A DNA stretch of 64,000 nucleotides from Texcoconibacillus texcoconensis (GCF_014202575.1 NZ_JACHHB010000005.1:62001-126000); one strand, 5' to 3'. Counted from the stretch's first letter, positions 55,381 through 64,000 are shown. A program made the numbers and translations. The notes: a model not told the origin generated them from the letters alone.

Positions 55381-56610
55381 ATGTCTGAACAAAAATCATA
55401 TTTTTATGATTTCATTCCTATTTCATTCGAAGTTTCCGAAAGTGAACAAGAACATATTATCGAAAAGTTTCCCCCTCCTACTCTTCCAACGAGTGAGGAG
55501 TACTTTGACATACAAAATGAAGAACAAGGAAATACTGTCCGTATTCGTGTGCTTCTCAATGAATATCAAGTACAAATGACGAAGACAAATAAACAATTTT
55601 TAAAAATGAAGTTTAGCAATAATGCCGGCATCATCAATGCAAAAATGTGGGACAACCAAGGCGCCGTCGAGAGAAACACACCTCTATTAGAGGAGTTCTC
55701 TGTTTTTGATATTGAGGCAAAAATTGATGAGTTCCGCGGACATAAATCTTTAACGATTGAACAATTACACCCATGCGCTGAAGAAGTAAACCCTTTTTCT
55801 TTGTTAGCTTATACACATCAAAATATCGAAGACTTGACTGTTGAACTGATCTCCTATCTTCAGGAATTATCATCACCCTTTAAAGATATCGCATTAGCTG
55901 CCATGAACCGTTTTTGGGATCAATTTAGAATGAGACCAGCAGCAAAAGGGTTTCACCATAATTATTTAGGTGGTTTACTTAAGCACACAGTCGGTTTAAT
56001 GAGGTTTACAAGATACATTTTGAAACAAGAGGAGAATCACTTCCAAGCCACCCTAAAGCTCATAAATGTGGTTGAAAAAGCGCACAAAAATGAACTTTGG
56101 TCACAATTTCAATCCGGTGACAGTAACCAACATTTAGTCTGGAAAGGTACGATCGATCACCTCTATCAGATGCTTTACGGCATGATGGAGCATAAAGAAA
56201 ACAGTCCAAATTATGACTTAATCATGACGAGCATCTTATTTCATGACATCGGAAAATTATTAGAGTACGACCATGCAGGTAAAACATTTGAAGAGTTCAA
56301 ATTCCTATTTCCAACCGCCGATCAATCTAGCACACAGAATAGAAAGCAAGCAGGAATTGCAATGGATGAACTCGGATTAATGGTTGGTCATATCCCATAC
56401 GGCGTACTCATGCTCACAAAATTAATAGAAACGGAAGGCATTGAAATGTCTTTAGAAGAGATTCATCAAATGTCTCATTGTATCCTGTGTCACCACGGGC
56501 TCCCAGAATGGGGTGCTTGCATTAAACAACCACAAACCATTGAAGGCTATTTGATCCACATTGTCGACTTTTTAGATAGCCGATATGAAAATACTGAAGA
56601 AGTAAAGTAG
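55381..56610 (+). CDS. yhaM: YhaM-family HD-domain 3'-5' exoribonuclease homolog, enlarged
   Basis: 409 residues; B. subtilis YhaM has about 314. An N-terminal OB fold (about 50-130, RIRVLLNEYQVQMTKTNKQF) is followed by an HD phosphohydrolase domain. FHHNYLGGLLKHTVGLM is at 191-207, LFHDIGKLLEYD at 286-297 with the metal HD pair 288-289, then ILCHHGLPEWGA at 368-379 and IHIVDFLDS. About 80 extra residues (208-285) separate the first His motif from the HD pair. Metal ligands are kept, so it should be active; nuclease function is from the family. Confidence 0.85.
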   Translation: MSEQKSYFYDFIPISFEVSESEQEHIIEKFPPPTLPTSEEYFDIQNEEQGNTVRIRVLLNEYQVQMTKTNKQFLKMKFSNNAGIINAKMWDNQGAVERNTPLLEEFSVFDIEAKIDEFRGHKSLTIEQLHPCAEEVNPFSLLAYTHQNIEDLTVELISYLQELSSPFKDIALAAMNRFWDQFRMRPAAKGFHHNYLGGLLKHTVGLMRFTRYILKQEENHFQATLKLINVVEKAHKNELWSQFQSGDSNQHLVWKGTIDHLYQMLYGMMEHKENSPNYDLIMTSILFHDIGKLLEYDHAGKTFEEFKFLFPTADQSSTQNRKQAGIAMDELGLMVGHIPYGVLMLTKLIETEGIEMSLEEIHQMSHCILCHHGLPEWGACIKQPQTIEGYLIHIVDFLDSRYENTEEVK

Positions 56611-56683
56611 GTTGAAAGGTGGAGCTCCTCGGACACAAGCTTAAACAAAAACTACCTCGTAGACCCTACCACGTTCTTCGCAT

Positions 56684-56719
56684 AAAAACATGCTAGGCTC
56701 AATGCCTAGCATGTTTTTA
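56684..56719. terminator. Bidirectional terminator between yhaM-like and kinase
   Basis: AAAAACATGCTAGGC, loop TCAAT, GCCTAGCATGTTTTT; symmetrical A and T runs. Confidence 0.9.
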
Positions 56720-56720
56720 T

Positions 56721-56802
56721 TTTACCGTACTTCCGAAAGAAGGAAGCAGGAAGTCCCACTTCAAGCAACCCATAAGGATGGTAAGTGGTGGGAGTGATTC
56801 AC
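56721..56802 (+). mobile_element. Solo IS200/IS605-TnpB-type right end (copy B)
   Basis: CCGTACTTCCGAAAGAAGG then AAGCAGGAAGTCCCACTTC, an imperfect hairpin (TCCCACTT with AAGTGGTGGGA), and the terminal GGGAGTGATTCAC. It is more complete than copy A, and the AAGCAGGAAGTCCCAC part resembles tnpB 3' coding sequence. Its last bases contain the stop codon of the kinase gene on the other strand (56799-56801). No left end or transposase was found nearby. Confidence 0.6.
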
Positions 56803-58139
56803 CGAGGTAAATATATAATAAAACGTACCCCGTCTTCTTCATTTATAACTTCTTGCTTTCCGTCGTGAAGGTCACAAATACGCTCAACGATCGCCAACCC
56901 TAAACCATACTGCCCTTTGTTTCCTTTACGAAACGGCGAGAATAAATGTTCCAACTCCTCTTCAGGAATATTTTCACCATTATTTTTCACGCTCACCGCC
57001 ACTTGATTATCCATCGGTTCTGCACAAATCGTAATATAATCCTCCGCATAACGAAGTGCATTTTCCACTAGGTTTTCTAACAGAACTTGAAGTTGTTCTT
57101 TGTCAGCGGTCATTTTTGTATCATCACCAATAACATCGATCGATACATCGTCTCGTTGTACGTAAAAGCGTTCTTTAATTCGATGGGCTGCTGCCCCAAA
57201 ATAAAAAGTCTCTTTTTCAAGACGATCATTTTTCAAAGCGTCTAATTTTGTGTAATAAAGCATATTTTTCACGCGCTTTTCCATCCGTTTCGATTCTTCT
57301 AATATAACATCCATAGAACCTTCTAGATTCTCGCGTGGCAAAATTCCATCTTTGACGGATTGAGCGTAATTTTGCACAACCATGATCGGTGTTTTTAATT
57401 CATGCGATGCGTGTTGAATAAACGTTTTTTGCGCTCGGTCATATTTCATTAAATTTTGCCGCATCTGCTCAAATTGCGTAGACAATTTTTCAAATTCATC
57501 GTCACCTTCCCAGCGGAAAGGATCACGCCAGTTCCTTTCAGCAATCTGCTCAAAATGATTCCCCAAACTCGTTAACGGTTGTTTCAAATAATGTTTGAGC
57601 CAAAAAGCTGGAATTAAGCTAACGACCCCTGCAATCAACATGATATATGCAAGGCGTGTCCATAAGTGATTCACCATATGATCACGGTACGTATCCCACA
57701 TATATGAGATATGGTAAGCTTCGCCACCAGTCGTATACATTTTCACAACGACGTAAAAAAGAGTCGCATCATTATAATTTAGTTCGTATCTTCCTCTTCG
57801 CGTCATTTGGTTTTGTGCTCGATCCGCCATTTCACGTAAAACCTCGTTCGGAACAGGGTCACCTTCTAAGTTTCCAAATTGATTCATGAGAAAAATATGC
57901 CCCACTGAGCGCTGAGCTTCTCTACGTTCAATAAAATCATATTCTGATTCAGGTGGGACAATGTGTTCACCATATGGATCACCATAACGCGCTTGTTCTT
58001 GCTCAATAATTCGATACGTTTCCTCTGTTAAAGAACTATTTAATGAAATCGGATATATTAAAACAATTAAAATACCAAGCATTAAAATGAGCGCAATAAA
58101 TGAAAACCATATCCGTTGTGTTAAATTCAGTTTAATCAT
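56799..58139 (-). CDS. Membrane sensor histidine kinase (OmpR-type partner)
   Basis: 446 residues: membrane helix at about 10-32, extracytoplasmic sensor (33-158, with VPPESEYDFIERREAQRSVG), second helix about 162-182, HAMP, then HisKA with FIQHASHELKTPIMVV (His 246) and HATPase_c with ENLVENALRY and FRKGNKGQYGLGLAIVERIC. It ends FIIYLPR, the usual place, but the stop codon lies in repeat copy B. The start overlaps the response regulator stop by 4 nt. Signal unknown. Confidence 0.93.
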   Translation of the reverse strand: MIKLNLTQRIWFSFIALILMLGILIVLIYPISLNSSLTEETYRIIEQEQARYGDPYGEHIVPPESEYDFIERREAQRSVGHIFLMNQFGNLEGDPVPNEVLREMADRAQNQMTRRGRYELNYNDATLFYVVVKMYTTGGEAYHISYMWDTYRDHMVNHLWTRLAYIMLIAGVVSLIPAFWLKHYLKQPLTSLGNHFEQIAERNWRDPFRWEGDDEFEKLSTQFEQMRQNLMKYDRAQKTFIQHASHELKTPIMVVQNYAQSVKDGILPRENLEGSMDVILEESKRMEKRVKNMLYYTKLDALKNDRLEKETFYFGAAAHRIKERFYVQRDDVSIDVIGDDTKMTADKEQLQVLLENLVENALRYAEDYITICAEPMDNQVAVSVKNNGENIPEEELEHLFSPFRKGNKGQYGLGLAIVERICDLHDGKQEVINEEDGVRFIIYLPR

Positions 58140-58807
58140 GTTAATAAAACACGGTATCCAAAACCGTATAACGTCTCAACCTGGATACGAGGAAGTTTTT
58201 TGCGCACGCGACGAACAACATCATCAACAGCTCGCTCGGAGCCGAAATAATCACTGCCCCATACGTATTCGATAATTTCCTCTCTTGAAAGTGCCTTTCC
58301 AATATTAGATGTTAGTAAAATGATCAAATCCATCTCTTTCGTTGTTAACTCAATCGGTTTTCCTTCATCTTGTACCGTCCTTGAAGTAGGGTCAATCGAA
58401 TATCCATTCAATTCTACAACTTCTTTGGTTGAGAGATCATTCTTATATACACGTTCAAGAAGTTTTTTTGCTCGAATCATTAATTCTTCCGGCATGAACG
58501 GTTTCGCTAAGTAATCATCGCTTCCTAACTCTAAACCTAATACACGATCCAAATCCTTATCGCGTGCTGAGATAAAGATAACAGGTGTATCTTCATGCCC
58601 TTTAATGGCCTTAAGTAATTGATAGCCATCCATTCCTGGTAACATAATATCCAAAATCCAAAGGTGGGGCGGGTGTTCAATAGCTTGGTGAGCTTCGCGG
58701 CCATCCTTGAACACTTTCACCGAACAACCTTCTTTTTCCATATATGCTTTAATAACTTCTGCTAAGTTTTCTTCATCTTCAACTAGATAAATTGTAAATC
58801 CGTTCAC
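58136..58807 (-). CDS. OmpR-family response regulator
   Basis: 223 residues: receiver domain with acidic pocket VEDEEN (9-14), phospho-Asp 53 in WILDIMLPG, FISARDKD and YLAKPF with the conserved Lys; C-terminal winged helix (ELTTKEMDLIILLTSNIGKA, DDVVRRVRKKLP). Paired with the kinase at 56799. Regulon unknown; no adjacent ABC transporter that would suggest antibiotic sensing. Confidence 0.94.
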   Translation of the reverse strand: MNGFTIYLVEDEENLAEVIKAYMEKEGCSVKVFKDGREAHQAIEHPPHLWILDIMLPGMDGYQLLKAIKGHEDTPVIFISARDKDLDRVLGLELGSDDYLAKPFMPEELMIRAKKLLERVYKNDLSTKEVVELNGYSIDPTSRTVQDEGKPIELTTKEMDLIILLTSNIGKALSREEIIEYVWGSDYFGSERAVDDVVRRVRKKLPRIQVETLYGFGYRVLLT

Positions 58808-58928
58808 CTTATATCACCCTTAACTAGGAGAGTTGTCTTAGTCAACCATGACCTAGTCTGTATTTTAGCGTATTTAGATATAAAAATGAACAATTCTCCC
58901 ATATATCAGACAAGATTACACGATTTTC

Positions 58929-58960
58929 GAAAAAAGAGACCGACCGATAAGGTCCGTCTC
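58929..58960 (-). terminator. Rho-independent terminator of the GbsR-like gene
   Basis: Minus strand: GAGACGGACC, loop TTATC, GGTCGGTCTC, six T. It lies 62 nt past the stop. Confidence 0.85.
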
Positions 58961-59021
58961 TAAAGATAATAGGGATGTACAAATATTTACTTCATTCATG
59001 ACATTACTTCATCAGTAATTA

Positions 59022-59591
59022 TTACTCATTTTCTTTACGTTTAGGTACGACTTCAAATATTTTTCCACTTTCGACCGATGATACAAATCGTAACAGCCAA
59101 TCGTAATATTCCTCAGCGTAATCCAGACGTTTTAAATCATTTTCGATCCTTTCACGAAGCGACGTATCATCTGTTTTTTCATACAGGCGTAACAGTTCAT
59201 CCTTCGCTTCATTTGTCTCTTCAATATTCGTCTCTGCTGATTGCTTCCATTCACGAGAAAAAAGTGCTGTAAACGATTTATACCAATCATCCTCTGTACG
59301 GTATAAGTCTTTACGTACCCCACGTCGAAAAACAGGTTCAACCATCTTCATATCGAGTAATGTCCTAACACCATTACTCATACTCGTTTTGCTCATTCCT
59401 AAAGAATCCCGCATATCATCTAAAGTCATTGGGTCATCTGAGAAATACAGCGTGCCATAAAGTCGACCAATCGATGGCGTAATCTCATACAAATTCATAT
59501 TTTTGGCTATGTTTTGAATGAATTGATCTTTCGTTTCTTCGTACTTTTCCCACTCATGTTGTTTATATTGATCGTTTTTTTCCTCAGACAA
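59022..59591 (-). CDS. GbsR/MarR-family transcriptional regulator
   Basis: 189 residues from a TTG at 59591 (GGAGG 8 nt upstream); the longer frame would add 14 codons without a ribosome site. Winged helix: YEITPSIGRLYGTLYFSDDP, DDMRDSLGMSKTSMSNGVRT, VFRRGVRKDLYRTEDDW, then a helical C-terminal effector/dimer part. GbsR proteins control choline/glycine betaine uptake and synthesis in osmoadaptation. No gbsAB or opu genes lie in the window, so targets are elsewhere or unknown. Confidence 0.88.
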   Translation of the reverse strand: MSEEKNDQYKQHEWEKYEETKDQFIQNIAKNMNLYEITPSIGRLYGTLYFSDDPMTLDDMRDSLGMSKTSMSNGVRTLLDMKMVEPVFRRGVRKDLYRTEDDWYKSFTALFSREWKQSAETNIEETNEAKDELLRLYEKTDDTSLRERIENDLKRLDYAEEYYDWLLRFVSSVESGKIFEVVPKRKENE

Positions 59592-59676
59592 CGGAATAAC
59601 CTCCATCTCTTCTATCTGAACTGATTTTATCAAATCTTGATGACATATAAAAGAAACGAGGAAAGCTTTTTTTTAG

Positions 59677-62600
59677 TTATATAAAATCTGCTTGCAAATC
59701 ATGCTGATTTTCCCAACTACCTTCTTCTAAAACGTAAGGATGACATGTAAAATAAAAAATTTGCCGGTCGGTAAATGACTGCAACATGTTCCACACGTTT
59801 TGACGGCGGTTAGGGTCAAAATTCACGAATGCATCATCGATAATAACCGGCCACGACTCGTCGTGATGAATACTTTGAATCAAGGCAAAACGAACTGCCA
59901 AATACAACATTTCATATGTTCCCCGACTTAATTCATGCGGGGAAAAACGAACACCGTCATAACGTTCAATGACAAAACGTTGCTCATCTATTGGAACAAA
60001 AACATTTGTATAACGACCGTTCGTCATTTTTTCAAAATATCCTTGTGCCTTTTGAATGACGAGAGGTTGACGTTCTCGTTCGTGAATGTGTTTCGCCTTT
60101 TCGAGCAAATGCTCTGCTGTTAAATAAACAGCCCATGCTTTACTTTCTTCTTGTAAATCCGTTTCGAGAAGTGACCTTTGACCATGTAGACTTTCCTCAC
60201 CTTTCCCTTTTTCTAACGCCTCAATTTTTTGTTTACACTCCGTAATGGCTTCCATTTCTTCTCTTTCTTTATTTTCTATCTCCTTTTGACGCATTTGAAA
60301 CTTCTGTTTAGATTTATCAAAATCAATTGAGCCTTGCCTTAGTGAATGACTAGCCGCTTCTAATTCCTGGGGATCAGTGTATACCCTTTCCATCTCATAC
60401 TTTAGTGTGCGTAACTTTTCTTCCACCGAACGATGTTGTTCCCATTTTTTAGCCAATTGTCGAAACTGTTGTTCATCTTCAGCTTTTCCTTCAGCAAATA
60501 AAACATCTTGTTCTTGCTTCCATTTTTTCAATTTTTGCTTCGTGAGTCGAATATCTTCATCCAATCGATTGAGCCGTTCCTTTAGCTTTACTTCTGTTTG
60601 TTTTTTCTCTTCATATTGATGTAAAAATTGATACATTTTTTCTAGCGCCTTGCGAACAGACATATCTTGTGGTTCATTTAATTTTTCAAGCACATGCATG
60701 ACTTCTCGTTCAAATTGAGCTAATTCATCGCCAATTGATTCGGATTGTTTTTTATTTCGTTCAATAGACTTCTTATTTTCTTGACACGTTTTGACCATTT
60801 GAATCACACGGTCATATACCGTCAGATCTTCATAGACTGGTAATTGTTTCTCTTTTACCCAATCGATGATTTGCTTATGAAACGTATCCATCTGCGTCTC
60901 AAAACGTTCAAAACGCAGGTTAATGGTTTCATATTCACGACAGCGGTCTTCATATAATTCTTCTTCTCTTTCTAGCATCCTAACACGTTGTTGTTCTGCG
61001 TCCCACTGTTTTTTTACATCTTCATATGATAAACGTTCGAACGATGCCAATCGCTCTTCTAACTCGCGCAAACGGACATGATCTTCCTGATTCACTTCAG
61101 GAATTTGCATTTTTTTATGTTGATGACTCCGACGTCTTTCGGAAAAACCTCCGAAGCTAACAAGACTATAAACGAGAAACAATAATGCTAATCCATTCTG
61201 CCCTTGAATAAAGAACCATACACTAAGGAAACTAGCCACGCCAGCTAGCGCCACCAACGCATAAGTAAATCCTTTATGTGACTTGGACTGCTTTTCGTTC
61301 AATTGGTTCTTCTGAGCGACCTGCTCACGCTTCCTTTCTAGTTCCTGTATCCTTTCGTCTTTATTCTCTCCAAAATCGACCATTGCCTCTAGCCACTGGC
61401 GCCTGTCTTCTGATAGACTTTCCTGTTGCAACGATTCGATTCTTCGTTCGTGAGTCAGTAACGTATCGTAACATTGTTGTCTTTCTTCGTGTAGACGTTC
61501 AAGGTTATACGCGGCTTGTTCATAATCTTTTTTCAAACTTTGATACTTCTGTTCATCCTCGGTATGTATATCGATCCGGTCGATCTGTTCCTCATCTACT
61601 TGATCTCCTAATGAACGAATCAGCGACTGATTTTTTTCTATTTCGTCTTCAAGCGTGTTTAGAAATGTGTTTACTTGCTCTTTTTTCGCTTCATAACTTC
61701 CTAGTTCTTCGCGTATTGTTTCAATTTTTGCCTTTAACGCCTCTTCTTCTTCTGTTACTTTTTGATTTGCAAGTTCGTTTTCGATACGCTCGTGCTCGTT
61801 TTTCTTTTCCGTTAAGTCAACATCTAGTAAAAGCAAACGCTCTTTTACAGACTCTAAACGTTCAAGGCCATTCTCAGGGAAGGTGTCCATATCTTCTGTC
61901 TCGTTTTTCAAACTTTTGTATTGATCATATTGTTCGATGAGCGGATCCAACTGTTCAAGTTTCGCCAAAGAACGTTCTTCTTCGAGTAACTGTCGCCGCT
62001 CTTCTTGTAATTGCTCATATCGCTCTTCGTGATTCATCCGCTTATAAACGAGCGTATCATAATCTTCGTATTGCTTTGTCAACTGCTTTTCTGATTGAGC
62101 GATGTCATCTAACGACTTTAATAATCGATTGATGGTTTGATTTTGTCCTCTTGGCTTAAAAAGCTCTTCTTTTTTTCGCGTCAAACCTTTCTCGATTTCC
62201 TTAAGTGATACACCACCAGTTGCGCTCGTATCATATACGTATCGATTTAATTCATCAGCTCCCATTTCTTCGACACCTTGAAGACCGTGGGCATCAAAAG
62301 CATAAACACCTAGGAATTGTCCCTGCTCCATTCCTGCTAACACTTGATGCAATAAAGCTTCGCCACCTGATGTACCATCCCACAAGTAAACGGTCACATC
62401 CCCTGCAGCTTTGGACTTTTTCACACGTTCAATCGTTACATCACCGTAACGAGAACTAGAAAAACGAATGTTTCCGCCATAAGTGTGTCCACCTTTAGGA
62501 ACAAAGCGGTTTGCCTTTTGGTTACGCTTAGGAAATCCAAAGAGAATCGCCTGAATAAACGCCATGAGCGATGATTTCCCCGCTTCATTTTTCCCATATA

Positions 62601-62685
62601 TGACATGAATGCCATCATGGTCAAAAGAGTATTTAACATCAACGAACGGCCCAAAACCGTATATATGGATGTCGCGAATGTTCAT
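59677..62685 (-). CDS. yhaN: SbcC/Rad50-like ATPase YhaN
   Basis: 1002 residues. N-terminal ABC half with Walker A GKNEAGKSS (31-39) and FGPFVDVKYSF ahead of it. Two long coiled coils (about 190-460 and 560-880) flank a central hydrophobic stretch (GFTYALVALAGVASFLSVWF..) of two helices, as in B. subtilis YhaN. The C-terminal half has LSRGTYEMLYLAVRFALI (signature) and PVIIDDAFVNFD (Walker B). It works with YhaO; start overlaps the yhaO stop by 4 nt. The mid-protein membrane-like segment is a known YhaN trait distinguishing it from SbcC. Confidence 0.95.
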   Translation of the reverse strand: MNIRDIHIYGFGPFVDVKYSFDHDGIHVIYGKNEAGKSSLMAFIQAILFGFPKRNQKANRFVPKGGHTYGGNIRFSSSRYGDVTIERVKKSKAAGDVTVYLWDGTSGGEALLHQVLAGMEQGQFLGVYAFDAHGLQGVEEMGADELNRYVYDTSATGGVSLKEIEKGLTRKKEELFKPRGQNQTINRLLKSLDDIAQSEKQLTKQYEDYDTLVYKRMNHEERYEQLQEERRQLLEEERSLAKLEQLDPLIEQYDQYKSLKNETEDMDTFPENGLERLESVKERLLLLDVDLTEKKNEHERIENELANQKVTEEEEALKAKIETIREELGSYEAKKEQVNTFLNTLEDEIEKNQSLIRSLGDQVDEEQIDRIDIHTEDEQKYQSLKKDYEQAAYNLERLHEERQQCYDTLLTHERRIESLQQESLSEDRRQWLEAMVDFGENKDERIQELERKREQVAQKNQLNEKQSKSHKGFTYALVALAGVASFLSVWFFIQGQNGLALLFLVYSLVSFGGFSERRRSHQHKKMQIPEVNQEDHVRLRELEERLASFERLSYEDVKKQWDAEQQRVRMLEREEELYEDRCREYETINLRFERFETQMDTFHKQIIDWVKEKQLPVYEDLTVYDRVIQMVKTCQENKKSIERNKKQSESIGDELAQFEREVMHVLEKLNEPQDMSVRKALEKMYQFLHQYEEKKQTEVKLKERLNRLDEDIRLTKQKLKKWKQEQDVLFAEGKAEDEQQFRQLAKKWEQHRSVEEKLRTLKYEMERVYTDPQELEAASHSLRQGSIDFDKSKQKFQMRQKEIENKEREEMEAITECKQKIEALEKGKGEESLHGQRSLLETDLQEESKAWAVYLTAEHLLEKAKHIHERERQPLVIQKAQGYFEKMTNGRYTNVFVPIDEQRFVIERYDGVRFSPHELSRGTYEMLYLAVRFALIQSIHHDESWPVIIDDAFVNFDPNRRQNVWNMLQSFTDRQIFYFTCHPYVLEEGSWENQHDLQADFI

Positions 62686-63932
62686 GAGCGCCCCTCCTCA
62701 TACAGGGCCGATAAAATCAGTTGCTCGGCTTGCTGCAAAATCTCTCGCTTTTCCTCATTCGTAAACGTTGAAACATATTTTCGTCCTAAACGGTGTTGAT
62801 ATAAAGGTCGATACAATTCATCGACTTGGTCAAGGTTCGTAAGCCTTTCATCATTTAAGCGGACAATATCCGCTGCAAAGTCATCTCCTTCGCGTAGACT
62901 CTCGCGGTCGATGTGCAAACCAGTTTGCGTTTCTATTCGATCAATCCAAATAGACGGTTCATCCTCATCATAAGCTTCATTCAATGCTTCACGAAGGGAT
63001 TGACGGCCATGCTCATCGACCAACTCACGATGGAGGTCTCCTCTACCGTGCGCGATCACCGTCACGATGTATGTCTTTTCTGCGTCAACAAACGGCTTCA
63101 ACATTTGTTGGCATCGATCAATCCATGCCTCTACTGTTGTTAGGTCATCGATCGGTACATAGCAAGTTTCCCAGACGACAGGTGCCGTTTCTATAAAATG
63201 AAGTTCAGCATCGTCTCTTGATAATGCAACGGCATATGCCCCTTTCTCACCTTGTTCATTACGGTGCCCCCCTTGAATATTCCCTGGGTAGACGACGGGT
63301 GGTGATGTTGATAATTCTTGCCGTTTATGGATATGGCCAAGTGCCCAATAGTCCATATTCAAAGAATATAATGCCGACAAATCGAAGCTTGCATAAGGGT
63401 CGTGCCCTGTTTGGGTACGTTCTTGTCCATGCAATAGAGCAATGTGATAACCATTTAGATCCTCAACCTTTTTATAATAAACGAGTGGATCGTCGGTAAA
63501 TGAACGGCTTTGATAACTAAAACCATACATATAGGCACGAACACCGTCTCCTCGTTCATAAACAAACACATCACTTTCAGGCGGAAAAACGTGTACGTTT
63601 TCAGGCATGTTTAATGATTGAATTTGTTCATGTAATGGGTCGTGATTGCCATGAATGATGTATGCTGGTATCTTAGCTTCGTGCAAGCGATTAAGCTCAT
63701 TTCGTACGTGGAGCTGTCCTTGTATGCGACGTTTCTCGGCGTCGAAAAGGTCACCACTTATCACGACGAAATCAACTTCTCGCTTAATGGCTTCGTCAAC
63801 GATACGTGTAAATGATATCGCACTTCCTTTTTTAACAAGGTTATATAAGGAATCTGGAAGGGAAGACTGTAATCCTTTAAATGGTCGGTCAATATGTAAG
63901 TCTGCACAATGTATAAATGTCAATGAGTTCAA
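62682..63932 (-). CDS. yhaO: SbcD/Mre11-like DNA repair exonuclease YhaO
   Basis: 416-residue calcineurin-type metallophosphoesterase, nuclease partner of YhaN. Motifs in order: HCADLHIDRPFKG, VVISGDLFDAEKRR, IIHGNHDP, ALLHGQ, ALGHIHKRQ. TTG start with TTGGAGGTGTTAAT upstream. Likely processes DNA ends or stalled forks. Under the LexA-like box at the right edge of the window. Confidence 0.95.
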   Translation of the reverse strand: MNSLTFIHCADLHIDRPFKGLQSSLPDSLYNLVKKGSAISFTRIVDEAIKREVDFVVISGDLFDAEKRRIQGQLHVRNELNRLHEAKIPAYIIHGNHDPLHEQIQSLNMPENVHVFPPESDVFVYERGDGVRAYMYGFSYQSRSFTDDPLVYYKKVEDLNGYHIALLHGQERTQTGHDPYASFDLSALYSLNMDYWALGHIHKRQELSTSPPVVYPGNIQGGHRNEQGEKGAYAVALSRDDAELHFIETAPVVWETCYVPIDDLTTVEAWIDRCQQMLKPFVDAEKTYIVTVIAHGRGDLHRELVDEHGRQSLREALNEAYDEDEPSIWIDRIETQTGLHIDRESLREGDDFAADIVRLNDERLTNLDQVDELYRPLYQHRLGRKYVSTFTNEEKREILQQAEQLILSALYEEGRS

Positions 63933-63965
63933 ATTAACACCTCCAAATACAATTCTCTTCCACTT

Positions 63966-63995
63966 AGTATAACACGATAACTGAACGTACGTTCG
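63966..63995 (-). promoter_or_regulatory. Promoter of yhaO-yhaN with LexA-type SOS box
   Basis: Minus strand CGAACGTACGTTCA (63982-63995) fits the LexA consensus CGAACRNRYGTTYC at 13 of 14 positions and has a perfect 12-bp palindrome core GAACGTACGTTC. It overlaps the expected -35 of an extended -10 promoter (TGTTATACT, TATACT at 63966-63971). B. subtilis yhaO belongs to reported SOS-regulated genes, to my knowledge. Confidence 0.75.
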
Positions 63996-64000
63996 TACTG

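Noticed and set aside
61278-61940. 220-codon plus-strand ORF opposite yhaN
   Set aside because: No ribosome site; composition reflects the antisense of the YhaN coiled coil.

Overview
This is a contiguous chromosomal segment of an endospore-forming, low-to-moderate GC Gram-positive bacterium of the family Bacillaceae. Evidence: sporulation genes (spoVB, bofC, safA-like, coxA-like, spo0B, a YjcZ-family miniature gene), a T-box leader, strong AGGAGG ribosome sites with many TTG and GTG starts, and gene order that follows Bacillus subtilis over long stretches. A salt- or alkali-tolerant species is possible from the acidic PrsA, but that is inference.

Layout. Bases 1-1300 hold the start of an L-lactate permease gene with a textbook promoter, a cre-like site and a perfect 25-bp palindromic operator. 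Bases 1360-1710 hold a 6S RNA gene, also with a cre-like site. Bases 1845-32561, mostly on the minus strand, correspond to the B. subtilis aspS-to-spo0B region: aspS-hisS under a T-box, dtd, relA, apt, recJ, lapA, a CDF transporter, secF/secD (separate genes), comN, spoVB, a DUF421 protein, yrzE, yajC, tgt, queA, DUF2905, ruvB, ruvA, bofC, yebC, coxA-like, safA-like, pheA, pheB, obg and spo0B.

At spo0B the order breaks. Instead of rpmA-ysxB-rplU there is an orphan sporulation-type histidine kinase, and beyond it the window continues with the region that in B. subtilis lies elsewhere on the chromosome (hemY-hemH-hemE, pbpF, yhaA-like, ecsC-ecsB-ecsA, hit, serC, yhaH-like, scoC, prsA, yhaM, yhaN, yhaO). 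Accessory genes interleaved here are a CcdA-like protein, an MFS transporter, a D-amino-acid transaminase plus P1-family peptidase pair, a two-component system and a GbsR-type regulator.

Functional themes: translation and the stringent response (aspS, hisS, dtd, relA, 6S RNA); SOS repair (LexA-like boxes upstream of ruvAB and yhaON); protein export and folding (SecD, SecF, YajC, PrsA, Ecs); the Spo0A phosphorelay (kinase next to spo0B, with Spo0A-box-like sites upstream of the kinase); coproporphyrin-dependent heme synthesis; and spore envelope assembly.

The least ordinary items are two solo copies of a short element resembling the right end of an IS200/IS605-TnpB transposon (51580-51653 and 56721-56802), the second of which supplies the stop codon of a histidine kinase; the kinase-spo0B linkage with a five-codon leader ORF abutting the kinase start; and several long inverted repeats in intergenic DNA. 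No tRNA, rRNA, CRISPR array, prophage or complete insertion sequence was seen.
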